From NCBI GenBank assembly GCA_945903555.1, contig CAMDOJ010000132.1:1-5053 (forward strand): a DNA stretch of 5,053 bases, written 5' to 3'. The stretch comes from Chthoniobacter flavus (GTDB lineage Bacteria > Verrucomicrobiota > Verrucomicrobiia > Chthoniobacterales > Terrimicrobiaceae). The notes beneath the pieces were generated by a model that worked only from the letters and a program-made list of their open reading frames with translations, was not told where the DNA came from and searched no databases. Below are positions 1 through 5,053 of the stretch, in pieces (position 1 is the first letter of the stretch; each line of letters begins with the position of its first letter). The translations under genes and the position numbers were made by a program.

Positions 1-1166
1 CCCGTCGGGATGATGGCATGGTGATCGGTGACCTTGGCGTTGTTGAAAACACGGCGATTGAGATTCACCCACCCAGATTGGAGGGCCTTGCGCCCGTGCG
101 CGGCGAGGTCGTCGATCTCGAGTTTCCCCATCACATTTTTCACAGTGGCGAGGTTGTCGTCCGGCATGTAGCGGGAGTCAGTACGCGGGTAGGTGAGGAC
201 TTTGTATTTTTCGTAGAGCGCTTGCGCGATCTGGAGCGTGCGTTTGGCACTCAAACCGAAGCGGGAGTTCGCTTCGCGCTGGAGAGTCGTAAGATCGTAA
301 AGTTGCGGCGAGATCTGCGTGGTGGGCTTCTTTTCTTCGGTGATGACTCCCGGTTTGCCGGTGCACTTGGCCACGATCGCTTCGGCTGTTGCACGTTCCC
401 AGAGGCGCTCCGCCTTAGCATCCTCATCGGCGCCTTTTTTGAATTTTTCGTCGAACCAACGTCCGCAATAAACTCCGGCAGCGACGCCAAATTCCCCAAA
501 GACCTCAAAATAGGGACGCGACTGGAAGGCGCGAATTTTCTCTTCCCTCACGGCCAAGATCGCGAGCGTGGGAGTTTGCACCCGTCCGACTGGGGTGAGT
601 TGGAATCCGCCCCCCTTCGAGTTGAAGGCGGTCAGGGCGCGCGTGGCATTGATGCCTACCAACCAATCGCTTTCGCTGCGGCAGACGGCGGCATCGGTCA
701 GCGGAATCATCTCTTTGCCGGCGCGCAAGTGCGCAAATCCTTGGCGGATGGCCTCGGGTGTCATGCTCTGTAACCAAAGACGGCGGGTCGGTTTTTTGGA
801 TCCGGCGAGTTGGATGACGTAGTGAAAAATCAGTTCGCCCTCGCGCCCGGCGTCGCAGGCATTGACGACATCGCCAATGTCAGCACGCTTGAGCAGACGC
901 TTGATCAAATTGAAACGCGAAAGGGTTTTTTCCTTCGCCTTGAGGTCGAAGTGGTCGGGGACGATCGGGAGATTCGCAAAACTCCACTTGCCCCGCTTTT
1001 TATCCATCTCGTTCGGAAGGCAAAGCTCGACGAGGTGACCGATCGCCGACGTAATCACGGTGTCGTCACTCTCAAAAAAATCGTCTTTTTTGGTGAATTT
1101 GCCTAGCGCTTTGGCGAGGTCGTTGGCGACGGAGGGCTTTTCTGCAATGACAAGAGTTTTGGACAT
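1..1166 (-). CDS. topB: Type IA DNA topoisomerase, TopB/topoisomerase III-like (partial; C-terminus beyond left edge)
   Basis: An open frame runs without a stop from an ATG at 1166 to the left edge, giving 388 complete codons of the N-terminal catalytic part. Type IA topoisomerases cut one DNA strand through a 5'-phosphotyrosine and pass another strand through the gap, relaxing or decatenating DNA in the cytoplasm. The Toprim domain begins at once with TLVIAEKPSVANDLAKAL (residues 4-21; the EKPS form is typical of TopB, whereas TopA usually has ESPAK). It carries the metal-binding CDAGREGELIF (104-114). The catalytic tyrosine is Tyr326 in YPRTDS, and DHHAIIPT follows at 381-388. All key residues are intact. 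The start lies 6 bases after the dprA stop, so the two are probably co-transcribed. No clear Shine-Dalgarno sequence precedes it. Whether the missing C-terminus has zinc fingers or a TopA-type tail cannot be seen, so the topA/topB naming is less sure than the family. Confidence 0.93.
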   Translation of the reverse strand, partial: MSKTLVIAEKPSVANDLAKALGKFTKKDDFFESDDTVITSAIGHLVELCLPNEMDKKRGKWSFANLPIVPDHFDLKAKEKTLSRFNLIKRLLKRADIGDVVNACDAGREGELIFHYVIQLAGSKKPTRRLWLQSMTPEAIRQGFAHLRAGKEMIPLTDAAVCRSESDWLVGINATRALTAFNSKGGGFQLTPVGRVQTPTLAILAVREEKIRAFQSRPYFEVFGEFGVAAGVYCGRWFDEKFKKGADEDAKAERLWERATAEAIVAKCTGKPGVITEEKKPTTQISPQLYDLTTLQREANSRFGLSAKRTLQIAQALYEKYKVLTYPRTDSRYMPDDNLATVKNVMGKLEIDDLAAHGRKALQSGWVNLNRRVFNNAKVTDHHAIIPT

Positions 1167-1172
1167 GGGAAG

Positions 1173-2261
1173 TTAAGAAATTTTTACGAAATGCCCGCCG
1201 GGTCGTGAGCGAACCAACTTTTTCATTTCAAGGGCGAGCAAAGTAGAAGACACAATGTGAATTGGCAACCCGCATCTTTCGACCAAGGCATCGATATGCA
1301 TCTCATCATCCTGAATCGCAGTATGTATCGCGGCCTCATTTCCGGTGAGTTCGGGCAGCGGTGGACGCGAAAGCTCTGGCTTTTCGGCAAAAAGTAGCCC
1401 CATATCATCAAGCACGTCGGCAGCGGAAGTGACGAGTTTCGCGCCTTGCTGGATGAGGCGATTGGACCCAATGGCCGAGGGATTATCAATGCGACCGGGC
1501 ACGGCGTAGATCGATCGTCCCTGCTCGCCTGCCTGATTCGCGCTAATCAGGGCCCCACTCTGCGCGCCCGCTTCGACGACGAGCACCCCGAAGGAACAAC
1601 CGCTGATGATGCGGTTGCGCATCGGAAATGTCTGACGATCCGCCTTCACTTGCATCGAAAATTCGGTAATGACCGCGCCCGAGGTGGCAATTTTTTCTGC
1701 GAGCGGTTGATTTTCAGGCGGGTAAATTGAGAGGAGTCCGCTGCCGATCACGGCGATCGTGCGACCCTTCGCCGCGAGAGCGCCTTGGTGCGCGGCGGTA
1801 TCAATGCCCCGAGCCAGTCCACTCACGACCGTCACTCCGGAATAAGCCAGTTGATACGAAATCTTTTTGGCGCAATCGTTCGCGTAGTGGCTGGGCTTTC
1901 TCGTCCCGATCACCCCAATCGCATGCCGGTCACGATCCTGAAGATCCCCCATAACGTAGAGCACCGTCGGAGGGTCGTGAATCTCGCTCAGAAGGGCCGG
2001 ATAATCTGGGGATGCCAGCGTAACCACTCTGGCGCCAAACTCCTTCACCAACCGAAGCTCGCCAGCCAGATCAACATAACTTTCCCAGTCCCGAAGCGAC
2101 TTGGCCGCTTCCGGACCGATTCCCTCGACCGATTGGAGTGCCGACGTGCTGGCAGAAAGCACCGCCATCGGAGAACCAAACGCTGAGAGTAATCGCCGCA
2201 CCCGAACAGGACCGATCCTCGGCACCATATTCAGGGCAATAAAAGCTTCCTCATCCGTCAT
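1173..2261 (-). CDS. dprA: DNA-processing protein DprA (Smf family)
   Basis: This 362-residue protein matches DprA/Smf in length and motifs. DprA binds incoming single-stranded DNA in the cytoplasm and loads RecA during natural transformation; it is also widely kept in bacteria not known to be competent. Residues 1-60 form a helical, helix-hairpin-helix-like N-terminal region (VPRIGPVRVRRLL, VEGIGPEAA). The Rossmann-type core spans about 85-290, with GVIGTRKPSHYAND (116-129), SGLARGIDTAAHQGAL (147-162), VIGSGLLSIYPPENQ (171-185), the signature FPMRNRIISG (212-221) and a glycine-rich SGALISANQAGEQGR (235-249). The tail from about 305 resembles the winged-helix DprA C-terminal domain. The ATG at 2261 was chosen because the family usually begins close to this point. 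An in-frame GTG at 2270 would add three residues (MPL). Neither has a clear ribosome-binding site. It is probably the first gene of a dprA-topB operon. Confidence 0.95.
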   Translation of the reverse strand: MTDEEAFIALNMVPRIGPVRVRRLLSAFGSPMAVLSASTSALQSVEGIGPEAAKSLRDWESYVDLAGELRLVKEFGARVVTLASPDYPALLSEIHDPPTVLYVMGDLQDRDRHAIGVIGTRKPSHYANDCAKKISYQLAYSGVTVVSGLARGIDTAAHQGALAAKGRTIAVIGSGLLSIYPPENQPLAEKIATSGAVITEFSMQVKADRQTFPMRNRIISGCSFGVLVVEAGAQSGALISANQAGEQGRSIYAVPGRIDNPSAIGSNRLIQQGAKLVTSAADVLDDMGLLFAEKPELSRPPLPELTGNEAAIHTAIQDDEMHIDALVERCGLPIHIVSSTLLALEMKKLVRSRPGGHFVKIS

Positions 2262-2403
2262 AAGTGGCACGAATTAAAACCGGATGCCCCAAGAACCCAA
2301 GGAAAAACTCCGCTAACCTCAAGAATGGGAGAAGCTGTCCAGACCGATTTCATCTGCTTTGCCGATGTTTTTCTCAGGACTATGGGATGTCGTTCAGACT
2401 GCG
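2262..2403. other. Intergenic gap between transposase stop and dprA start
   Basis: This 142-bp spacer holds the candidate dprA promoter near its left end. I see no hairpin followed by a T-run that would end the transposase transcript, and no REP-like palindrome or terminal inverted repeat marking the edge of a mobile element. Read-through from the transposase into dprA on the same strand is therefore possible. Confidence 0.5.
2273..2300 (-). promoter_or_regulatory. Candidate sigma70-type promoter for dprA-topB
   Basis: Read on the minus strand, TTGGGT (2300-2295) and TTTAAT (2278-2273) are 16 bases apart, matching the -35 and -10 consensus at 3 of 6 and 5 of 6 positions. Transcription would start only a few bases before the ATG at 2261, giving an almost leaderless message. 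That would fit the missing Shine-Dalgarno sequence and would exclude the GTG start at 2270. The -35 box is weak, so this is tentative. Confidence 0.25.
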
Positions 2404-3459
2404 TCAAAGGGAAGCTTTCATTCTTGCCATGACTTCGCTCTCCACCCTCCCAAGATCAGCGTCCGCTTTCAACCGCTCGCGATGCCGCTTGATACTGCGA
2501 CACACGCCAGCACGAACTCCCATCCGCAACCTCGCACTGATCCAATCCAGCGGCACCGTCGTCTCCCGGTGGATCAGCGAAGCGATCAAAGCCTTTCTCT
2601 CATCCCCTTTTGGCAAGCCCACCAAGGCCTCGTCCTCCCAGCCAAAATACCAACACCCAGCAGATGCCAATCTCTCCGCCACCGCCTGTCCATGATCCTT
2701 GATCTCCGGGCCGTGGTATCCATTCGCAGACCCCACCCCGCCTTGATCCAGCTTGATCTTGAGCTTGGACATCAGATTTTCTCGAAACGCCTGCGAGCCG
2801 AAAAACCACCCCCGCCGCAACGCAACATGCACCGATAATTCCGGTCGCCTTTGTTCGGAGCCAAATTCCACTCCCGCCTGCGTCGGATTGGCCCAATCCA
2901 CACGCCGCTCTAGCTCCAGCAAAAACGCCTTTCGCCCCTCCGCATCATCACGACACCCGCTCACCTCAAAACCCATCGCTGTCTTCAAAAGTGCCGGTCG
3001 GTCTGGCGCCTCCCTCAAATACAAAGGCAAACTGCTCCAAGCATAGGACTCCATGCCATCCCCCACCGCAACCAACCCCGCCCGCACCGGATTCAGGTGA
3101 ATGTAGTCCAAGATCGCCCAAAAGGCATTCCCGGGTTCAACCGCGATCGCTTTGTATCTCCCCCCAAAAAGATGCCCCCACAACCGATGACGCGTATTGA
3201 TCCGACGCGTGTAGGCATTTTGAAACCACCCCATGCCCGCCGTCAGATTCGCTTGCGGAGTTTCCAAAAGCAAATGGTAGTGGTTGTTCATTAAAACATA
3301 CGCATGAATCCGAAACCCCGCTCTCTTACAAACCTCTCCCAACGTTCTTATAAATGTCTTCCGGTCTTCATCATCAAAAACAATATCCGCACGTCGGTTC
3401 CCCCGCGCCATCACATGATAAAACGCCCCTTCATACTCGATTCGAACTTGTCTTGGCAT
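2404..3459 (-). CDS. REP-associated tyrosine transposase (RAYT), Y1/IS200-like HUH family, long C-terminal form
   Basis: This 351-residue protein has the Y1 transposase core of the IS200/RAYT class. These enzymes nick single-stranded DNA through one tyrosine and usually act on REP hairpins rather than moving their own gene. Seen here: N-terminal VRIEYEGAFYHVMARGNRR (5-23), an HUH metal-binding motif His60-Tyr-His62 in NNHYHLLLET, a candidate nucleophile Tyr83 in FQNAYTRRIN, GHLFGGRYKAI (95-105) and YIHLNPVRAGLV (119-130). The core ends near residue 150. The remaining 200 residues form an extension found in long RAYTs, including a helix-turn-helix-like stretch around 285-325 (LDWISARLRMGVRAGVCRS). 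The ATG at 3459 was chosen because the family begins MPRQ; an upstream TTG at 3471 would add MSGW. The frame is intact, so the enzyme may be active. It stands alone, without a partner IS605-type gene. Confidence 0.9.
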   Translation of the reverse strand: MPRQVRIEYEGAFYHVMARGNRRADIVFDDEDRKTFIRTLGEVCKRAGFRIHAYVLMNNHYHLLLETPQANLTAGMGWFQNAYTRRINTRHRLWGHLFGGRYKAIAVEPGNAFWAILDYIHLNPVRAGLVAVGDGMESYAWSSLPLYLREAPDRPALLKTAMGFEVSGCRDDAEGRKAFLLELERRVDWANPTQAGVEFGSEQRRPELSVHVALRRGWFFGSQAFRENLMSKLKIKLDQGGVGSANGYHGPEIKDHGQAVAERLASAGCWYFGWEDEALVGLPKGDERKALIASLIHRETTVPLDWISARLRMGVRAGVCRSIKRHRERLKADADLGRVESEVMARMKASL

Positions 3460-3480
3460 CCATCCACTCAATCTGAAGCC

Positions 3481-3524
3481 GTTTTAATGTCAATAATTAA
3501 TTCCTGACCCCTTTAAAGTTTTAG
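3481..3524 (-). promoter_or_regulatory. AT-rich leader of the transposase gene with a perfect -35-like TTGACA
   Basis: On the minus strand this segment reads GGGGTCAGGAATTAATTA, then TTGACA (3493-3488), then TTAAAACGG, ahead of the transposase start at 3459. It is much richer in A and T than its surroundings. TTGACA matches the sigma70 -35 consensus exactly, but the sequence 16-18 bases downstream (around TTGAGTG) is a poor -10 box. I believe, from memory and unchecked, that similar GGGGTCAGGAATT leaders precede related transposase genes in other genomes. If so, this is part of the mobile unit rather than host sequence. Confidence 0.35.
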
Positions 3525-3645
3525 TTGTCGCTTCGGGGTTTGAACGGGAACATCGCAATCGCTGTGCTTGGCTCATAAAAAAGCCTCGCTTCGTAACCCG
3601 GAGGATGGCAAGCGATCCCTTGCAGAAATTTATTGAACAAAAGGG

Positions 3646-3675
3646 TTGCAACCATCAGGCATCTGCGGCTATCGT
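3646..3675 (+). promoter_or_regulatory. Candidate promoter for tRNA-Asp
   Basis: TTGCAA (3646-3651) and TATCGT (3670-3675) are separated by 18 bases and would start transcription a few bases before the tRNA 5' end at 3689. Each box matches the sigma70 consensus at four of six positions, including the first three. The -35 box overlaps a perfect 10-bp palindrome, GGTTGCAACC (3644-3653). Position relative to the tRNA supports it, but the match is modest. Confidence 0.3.
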
Positions 3676-3688
3676 CTGGCCCCTCTTA

Positions 3689-3762
3689 GGAGTCTTAGCT
3701 CAATTGGTCAGAGCGCCGCCCTGTCACGGCGGAGGTTGCGGGTTCGAGCCCCGTAGACTCCG
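3689..3762 (+). tRNA. tRNA-Asp (anticodon GTC)
   Basis: The 74 nt fold into a standard cloverleaf: acceptor GGAGTCT/AGACTCC, D stem GCTC/GAGC, anticodon stem CCGCC/GGCGG around loop CTGTCAC with GTC at 3723-3725, and T arm GCGGG-TTCGAGC-CCCGT. The discriminator base is G73, normal for tRNA-Asp. It decodes GAC and GAU. The 3' CCA is not encoded: the gene is followed by GTTTTTTT, so CCA must be added by tRNA nucleotidyltransferase. The T-run at 3764-3770 may help end transcription. It is the only gene on the plus strand here. Confidence 0.97.
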
Positions 3763-3904
3763 GTTTTTTTGCCAGCCCCCCGCAGTGCGTGTGTTGCCGT
3801 TTTGCAAGCGCGATCCAACGCGCACTGGCAGCATTTCATGAATCTCTCGGTCATAATCGCGCAGTCGCAATTTTTTGGTGGTCAGGAAACCGGGGTGCAT
3901 CATG

Positions 3905-3922
3905 ACAGGCGTTCTAGCCTGT
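3905..3922. repeat. Small perfect hairpin ACAGGC-GTTCTA-GCCTGT
   Basis: Six-base arms pair perfectly across a six-base loop. No T-run follows on either strand, so it is not a standard terminator. Its place among other palindromes suggests a dispersed repeat unit, but a single copy in the window cannot show that. Confidence 0.4.
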
Positions 3923-3969
3923 GTGCGGCGCTGCCCTCCTTTGCACCACTGGCCAGCGTGCGCGAGCAA

Positions 3970-4005
3970 GTGTAGACCAGTCTCCACACGGCCGAGACGG
4001 CCATG
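3970..4005 (+). repeat. Compound imperfect palindrome with GTAG near its 5' end, possible second REP-like unit
   Basis: Two dyads share one base at 3987: GTGTAGAC/GTCTCCAC (3970-3977 with 3980-3987, one mismatch) and CACGGCC/GGCCATG (3987-3993 with 3999-4005, one mismatch) around loop GAGAC. A competing pairing, GTCTC (3980-3984) with GAGAC (3994-3998), is also possible. GTAG occurs at 3972-3975 on the plus strand, the opposite orientation to the GTAG of the palindrome ending at 4214. That would make an inverted pair, as in bacterial interspersed mosaic elements. The structure is less clean than the larger palindrome. Confidence 0.35.
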
Positions 4006-4096
4006 CGCCCTTCTTTTTGCGGTGCAAAAGTCCATTTTCAAATTCGGTCGAATATCCGTTTGGAGTTTAATCCTGTCCGGCTTTTTTACCCATCTG

Positions 4097-4112
4097 TCCT
4101 GACACGTCAGGA
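4097..4112. repeat. Perfect 16-bp dyad TCCTGAC-AC-GTCAGGA
   Basis: Seven-base arms match perfectly across a two-base centre. The short centre favours a protein-binding operator over an RNA hairpin, and neither strand has a T-run directly after it. No gene start is close enough to make it an obvious operator. Its half-site CCTGAC/GTCAGG also occurs in the transposase leader (3513-3518) and around 3885, without a partner arm in either place. Confidence 0.5.
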
Positions 4113-4157
4113 GTTATCGCACTGATTGGGGAACCGGGCCACGAATGCGCAAGAGGC

Positions 4158-4214
4158 GGTCGGCGATGGCCTCCGGTTCGTAGCCTACGACTCGGAGGGC
4201 GCGCCAACCCTACC
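4158..4214 (-). repeat. REP-like element: GTAG followed by a long imperfect palindrome
   Basis: Read on the minus strand, GGTAGGG begins at 4214 and leads straight into an imperfect palindrome covering 4209-4158. The inner part, 4170-4198, pairs CCTCCGGTTCGTAG with CTACGACTCGGAGG at 12 of 14 positions around one central base. The outer part pairs GGTCGGCG (4158-4165) with CGCCAACC (4202-4209) with one mismatch, joined through a small asymmetric internal loop. A GTAG tetranucleotide just 5' of an imperfect hairpin is the known layout of REP sequences cut by RAYT transposases, and such a gene lies about 700 bp away. Only one copy is in the window, so the repeat nature is inferred. Confidence 0.55.
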
Positions 4215-4272
4215 ATTTTTTTCAATTCCTTGTTGTAGCCACTCAGATTGCTCCTTTTTACGTGGGAAAAAC

Positions 4273-4347
4273 TGGCAGCGCATACGGGATTTGAACCCGT
4301 GCACCAGCCTTGAGAGGGCTGTGTCCTAACCCCTAGACGAATGCGCC
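4273..4347 (-). tRNA. tRNA-Glu (anticodon CTC), CCA encoded
   Basis: On the minus strand 72 nt form a full cloverleaf and are followed by an encoded CCA (4275-4273). The acceptor stem is GGCGCAT/ATGCGCT with a G-U first pair. The D arm GTCT...GGAC matches the tRNA-Glu pattern (TTCGTCTAGGGGTTAGGAC). The anticodon stem CAGCC/GGCTG holds loop CTCTCAA, with CTC at 4314-4312, and the T arm is ACGGG-TTCAAAT-CCCGT. It reads GAG; GAA would need a second isoacceptor with TTC elsewhere. It lies 84 bp downstream of the HD-domain gene on the same strand. Confidence 0.97.
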
Positions 4348-4414
4348 GTGAGAATACGAAATGTAATAGAGGACTCCACCAATGCAAGGTAAAGCAACGA
4401 AGTCCTGCGATTTT

Positions 4415-4421
4415 ATTTATA
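4415..4421 (-). promoter_or_regulatory. Candidate -10 box for tRNA-Glu
   Basis: TATAAAT on the minus strand (4421-4415) is a good -10 match just after the HD-gene stop. It would give a leader of about 60 nt before the tRNA, to be removed by RNase P. The expected -35 position falls in the end of the HD gene and is poor. An alternative, TATTAC closer to the tRNA, has a weak TTTACC 19 bases upstream. Which is used, if either, cannot be decided from sequence. Confidence 0.25.
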
Positions 4422-4431
4422 CTGTATCGAC

Positions 4432-5053
4432 TCAGCCGCAGATCAGGAGGGGCTTCACGGGCGACGTGTTGAGCGGGCGGACGCGCTCATGGATACCGGG
4501 GGCGATTTCGGGTTGCTTGATGTAGGCGGCGGTGATCATTTCCAGCTTGGCATCGAGATTATCAATCATGTTGAGGGCGATCGCCTCGGGGGTTTTGGGT
4601 TCGACGGGCGAGCCGTATTGAAGTTCGCCATGATGCGCGGCAATGAGGTGGAGCAAGTGAAGTCGGGCATCCTCGGAAGAGGGAACGACCTCCCGCCATT
4701 CTTCGAGTGGCAACTTGCGCCAGAGGGCATTCACCAACTCGATTCCGATGCTGATGTGTCCCAGCAGCTCCCCACGCAATTCGCGTGGAATTTCAAAACC
4801 GGCTTCCGGTGGACACACTTCCCAGAGCTTCCCGCAATCATGAAAGAGCACGCCCGTGAGAAGCAGATCACGATTGAGATGCGGATAGGCCGCGCTGATG
4901 GCCGAAGCGGTTCTCATCATTTGCCCGGTGTGGCGAAGGAGTCCGCCACGATGCGCGTGATGGTTTTGCCGAGCCGCGGCAGCCCGCTTGAAGCGAGTGC
5001 CAAAATCCTCAAGAAAAAGCTGACAGAGGCTCAAAAGGCGCGGATCGCGGATC
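4432..5053 (-). CDS. HD-domain protein, YhaM-like 3'-5' exoribonuclease family (partial; N-terminus beyond right edge)
   Basis: The frame is open to the right edge and ends at a TGA at 4434-4432, giving 206 visible C-terminal residues. The TTG at 5034 is unlikely to be the true start: the preceding codons (IRDPRLL) continue the conserved family sequence, so the gene is cut by the window. Counting from that TTG, the metal-binding HD residues are all present: His35 in HRGGLLRHT, His65-Asp66 in LFHDCGKL, a GHISIGIEL segment (92-100), His134-His135 in IAAHHGEL and Asp158 in MIDNLDAKLE. The pattern HHAHRGGLL...HHGELQYGSPV.PKTPEA...IDNLDAK resembles YhaM proteins, which join an OB-fold to an HD domain and degrade RNA or single-stranded DNA from the 3' end. 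The OB-fold would lie outside the window, so the exact activity stays inferred. Confidence 0.88.
   Translation of the reverse strand, partial: IRDPRLLSLCQLFLEDFGTRFKRAAAARQNHHAHRGGLLRHTGQMMRTASAISAAYPHLNRDLLLTGVLFHDCGKLWEVCPPEAGFEIPRELRGELLGHISIGIELVNALWRKLPLEEWREVVPSSEDARLHLLHLIAAHHGELQYGSPVEPKTPEAIALNMIDNLDAKLEMITAAYIKQPEIAPGIHERVRPLNTSPVKPLLICG

Larger units (their letters stand above)
3763..4272. other. Gene-free spacer between the two tRNA genes, rich in hairpins
   Basis: About 510 bp without a convincing gene. It holds a T7 run after tRNA-Asp; a small GCGCG/CGCGC hairpin (3808-3823); an ACAGGC/GCCTGT hairpin (3905-3922); overlapping dyads at 3970-4005; a small dyad ATTCG-GT-CGAAT (4042-4053); a perfect 7-2-7 dyad (4097-4112); and a long REP-like palindrome (4158-4214). 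A minus-strand frame at 3724-4041 crosses the tRNA-Asp antisense and shows no recognisable domain, so I do not call it a gene. This density of palindromes suggests a landing or build-up zone for small repeats. Confidence 0.6.

Noticed and set aside
18..773. Long plus-strand open frame of 251 codons
   Set aside because: It lies wholly opposite the topoisomerase frame, which carries all family motifs; the plus-strand translation has no recognisable domain.
1785..2186. Plus-strand open frame of 133 codons
   Set aside because: It is antisense to dprA and explained by that gene's codon pattern.
2359..2838. Plus-strand open frames opposite the transposase
   Set aside because: They are proline- and arginine-rich shadows of the RAYT gene, with no domain.
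3580..3605. Possible minus-strand terminator CCTC...GAGG-CTTTTTT
   Set aside because: The stem is only four or five pairs with a bulge and a long loop, and no minus-strand gene ends just upstream.
3824..3834. ACTGGCAGCAT resembling the tRNA-Glu 3' end (ACTGGCAGCGCAT)
   Set aside because: The match is nine contiguous bases with a gap, too short to support a tRNA fragment or att site.
3724..4041. Minus-strand frame of 105 codons containing MMHPGFLTTKKLRLRDYD
   Set aside because: Its end is the antisense of tRNA-Asp (GSNPQPPP, a common artefact) and its start crosses the palindromes. The middle looks somewhat protein-like, but no family is recognised.
4058..4087. T6 run after CCGGC as a plus-strand terminator
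   Set aside because: No stem of useful length precedes the T-run, and no plus-strand gene leads into it other than tRNA-Asp about 300 bp away.
4141..4347. Direct repeat ACGAATGCGC at 4141-4150 and in the tRNA-Glu 5' end, as a possible attachment site
   Set aside because: Ten bases are expected to repeat by chance in 5 kb, integrases usually use the tRNA 3' end, and no integrase is present.
4067..4387. Minus-strand frame of 106 codons
   Set aside because: It runs through the whole tRNA-Glu gene and the REP-like palindrome, so it is not a plausible protein gene.

Overview
The window is a bacterial chromosomal segment of moderately high GC with a conserved housekeeping core on the minus strand, one small transposase gene, two tRNA genes and an unusually structured non-coding stretch. 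Verrucomicrobiota seems the most likely source. That is an inference from three things: a TopB-type topoisomerase directly behind dprA, a long-tailed REP-associated transposase starting MPRQVRIEYEGAFYHVMARGN, and the lack of clear Shine-Dalgarno sequences before the start codons. It was not confirmed by any search.

Layout: positions 1-1166 (minus) hold the N-terminal 388 codons of a type IA DNA topoisomerase that runs off the left edge. Six bases upstream of it lies dprA (1173-2261, minus), so the two look like one operon for DNA topology and single-strand DNA handling. After a 142-bp gap comes an intact Y1/HUH transposase of the RAYT class (2404-3459, minus). A 229-bp spacer leads to tRNA-Asp(GTC) at 3689-3762, the only plus-strand gene. 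About 510 bp with no convincing gene follow (3763-4272). This stretch holds several hairpins, including an imperfect 52-nt palindrome preceded by GTAG, the usual look of a REP element. tRNA-Glu(CTC) lies at 4273-4347 on the minus strand. The right end (4432-5053, minus) is the C-terminal part of an HD-domain protein resembling the YhaM family of 3'-5' exoribonucleases, cut by the window edge.

How the parts fit: DprA loads RecA on incoming single-stranded DNA, and a type IA topoisomerase also acts through single-stranded DNA. The RAYT enzyme is of the class that cuts single-stranded REP hairpins. The REP-like structures near the two tRNAs are therefore the most interesting part of the window, although none of them directly flanks the transposase gene. 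No CRISPR array, prophage or defence system is visible.
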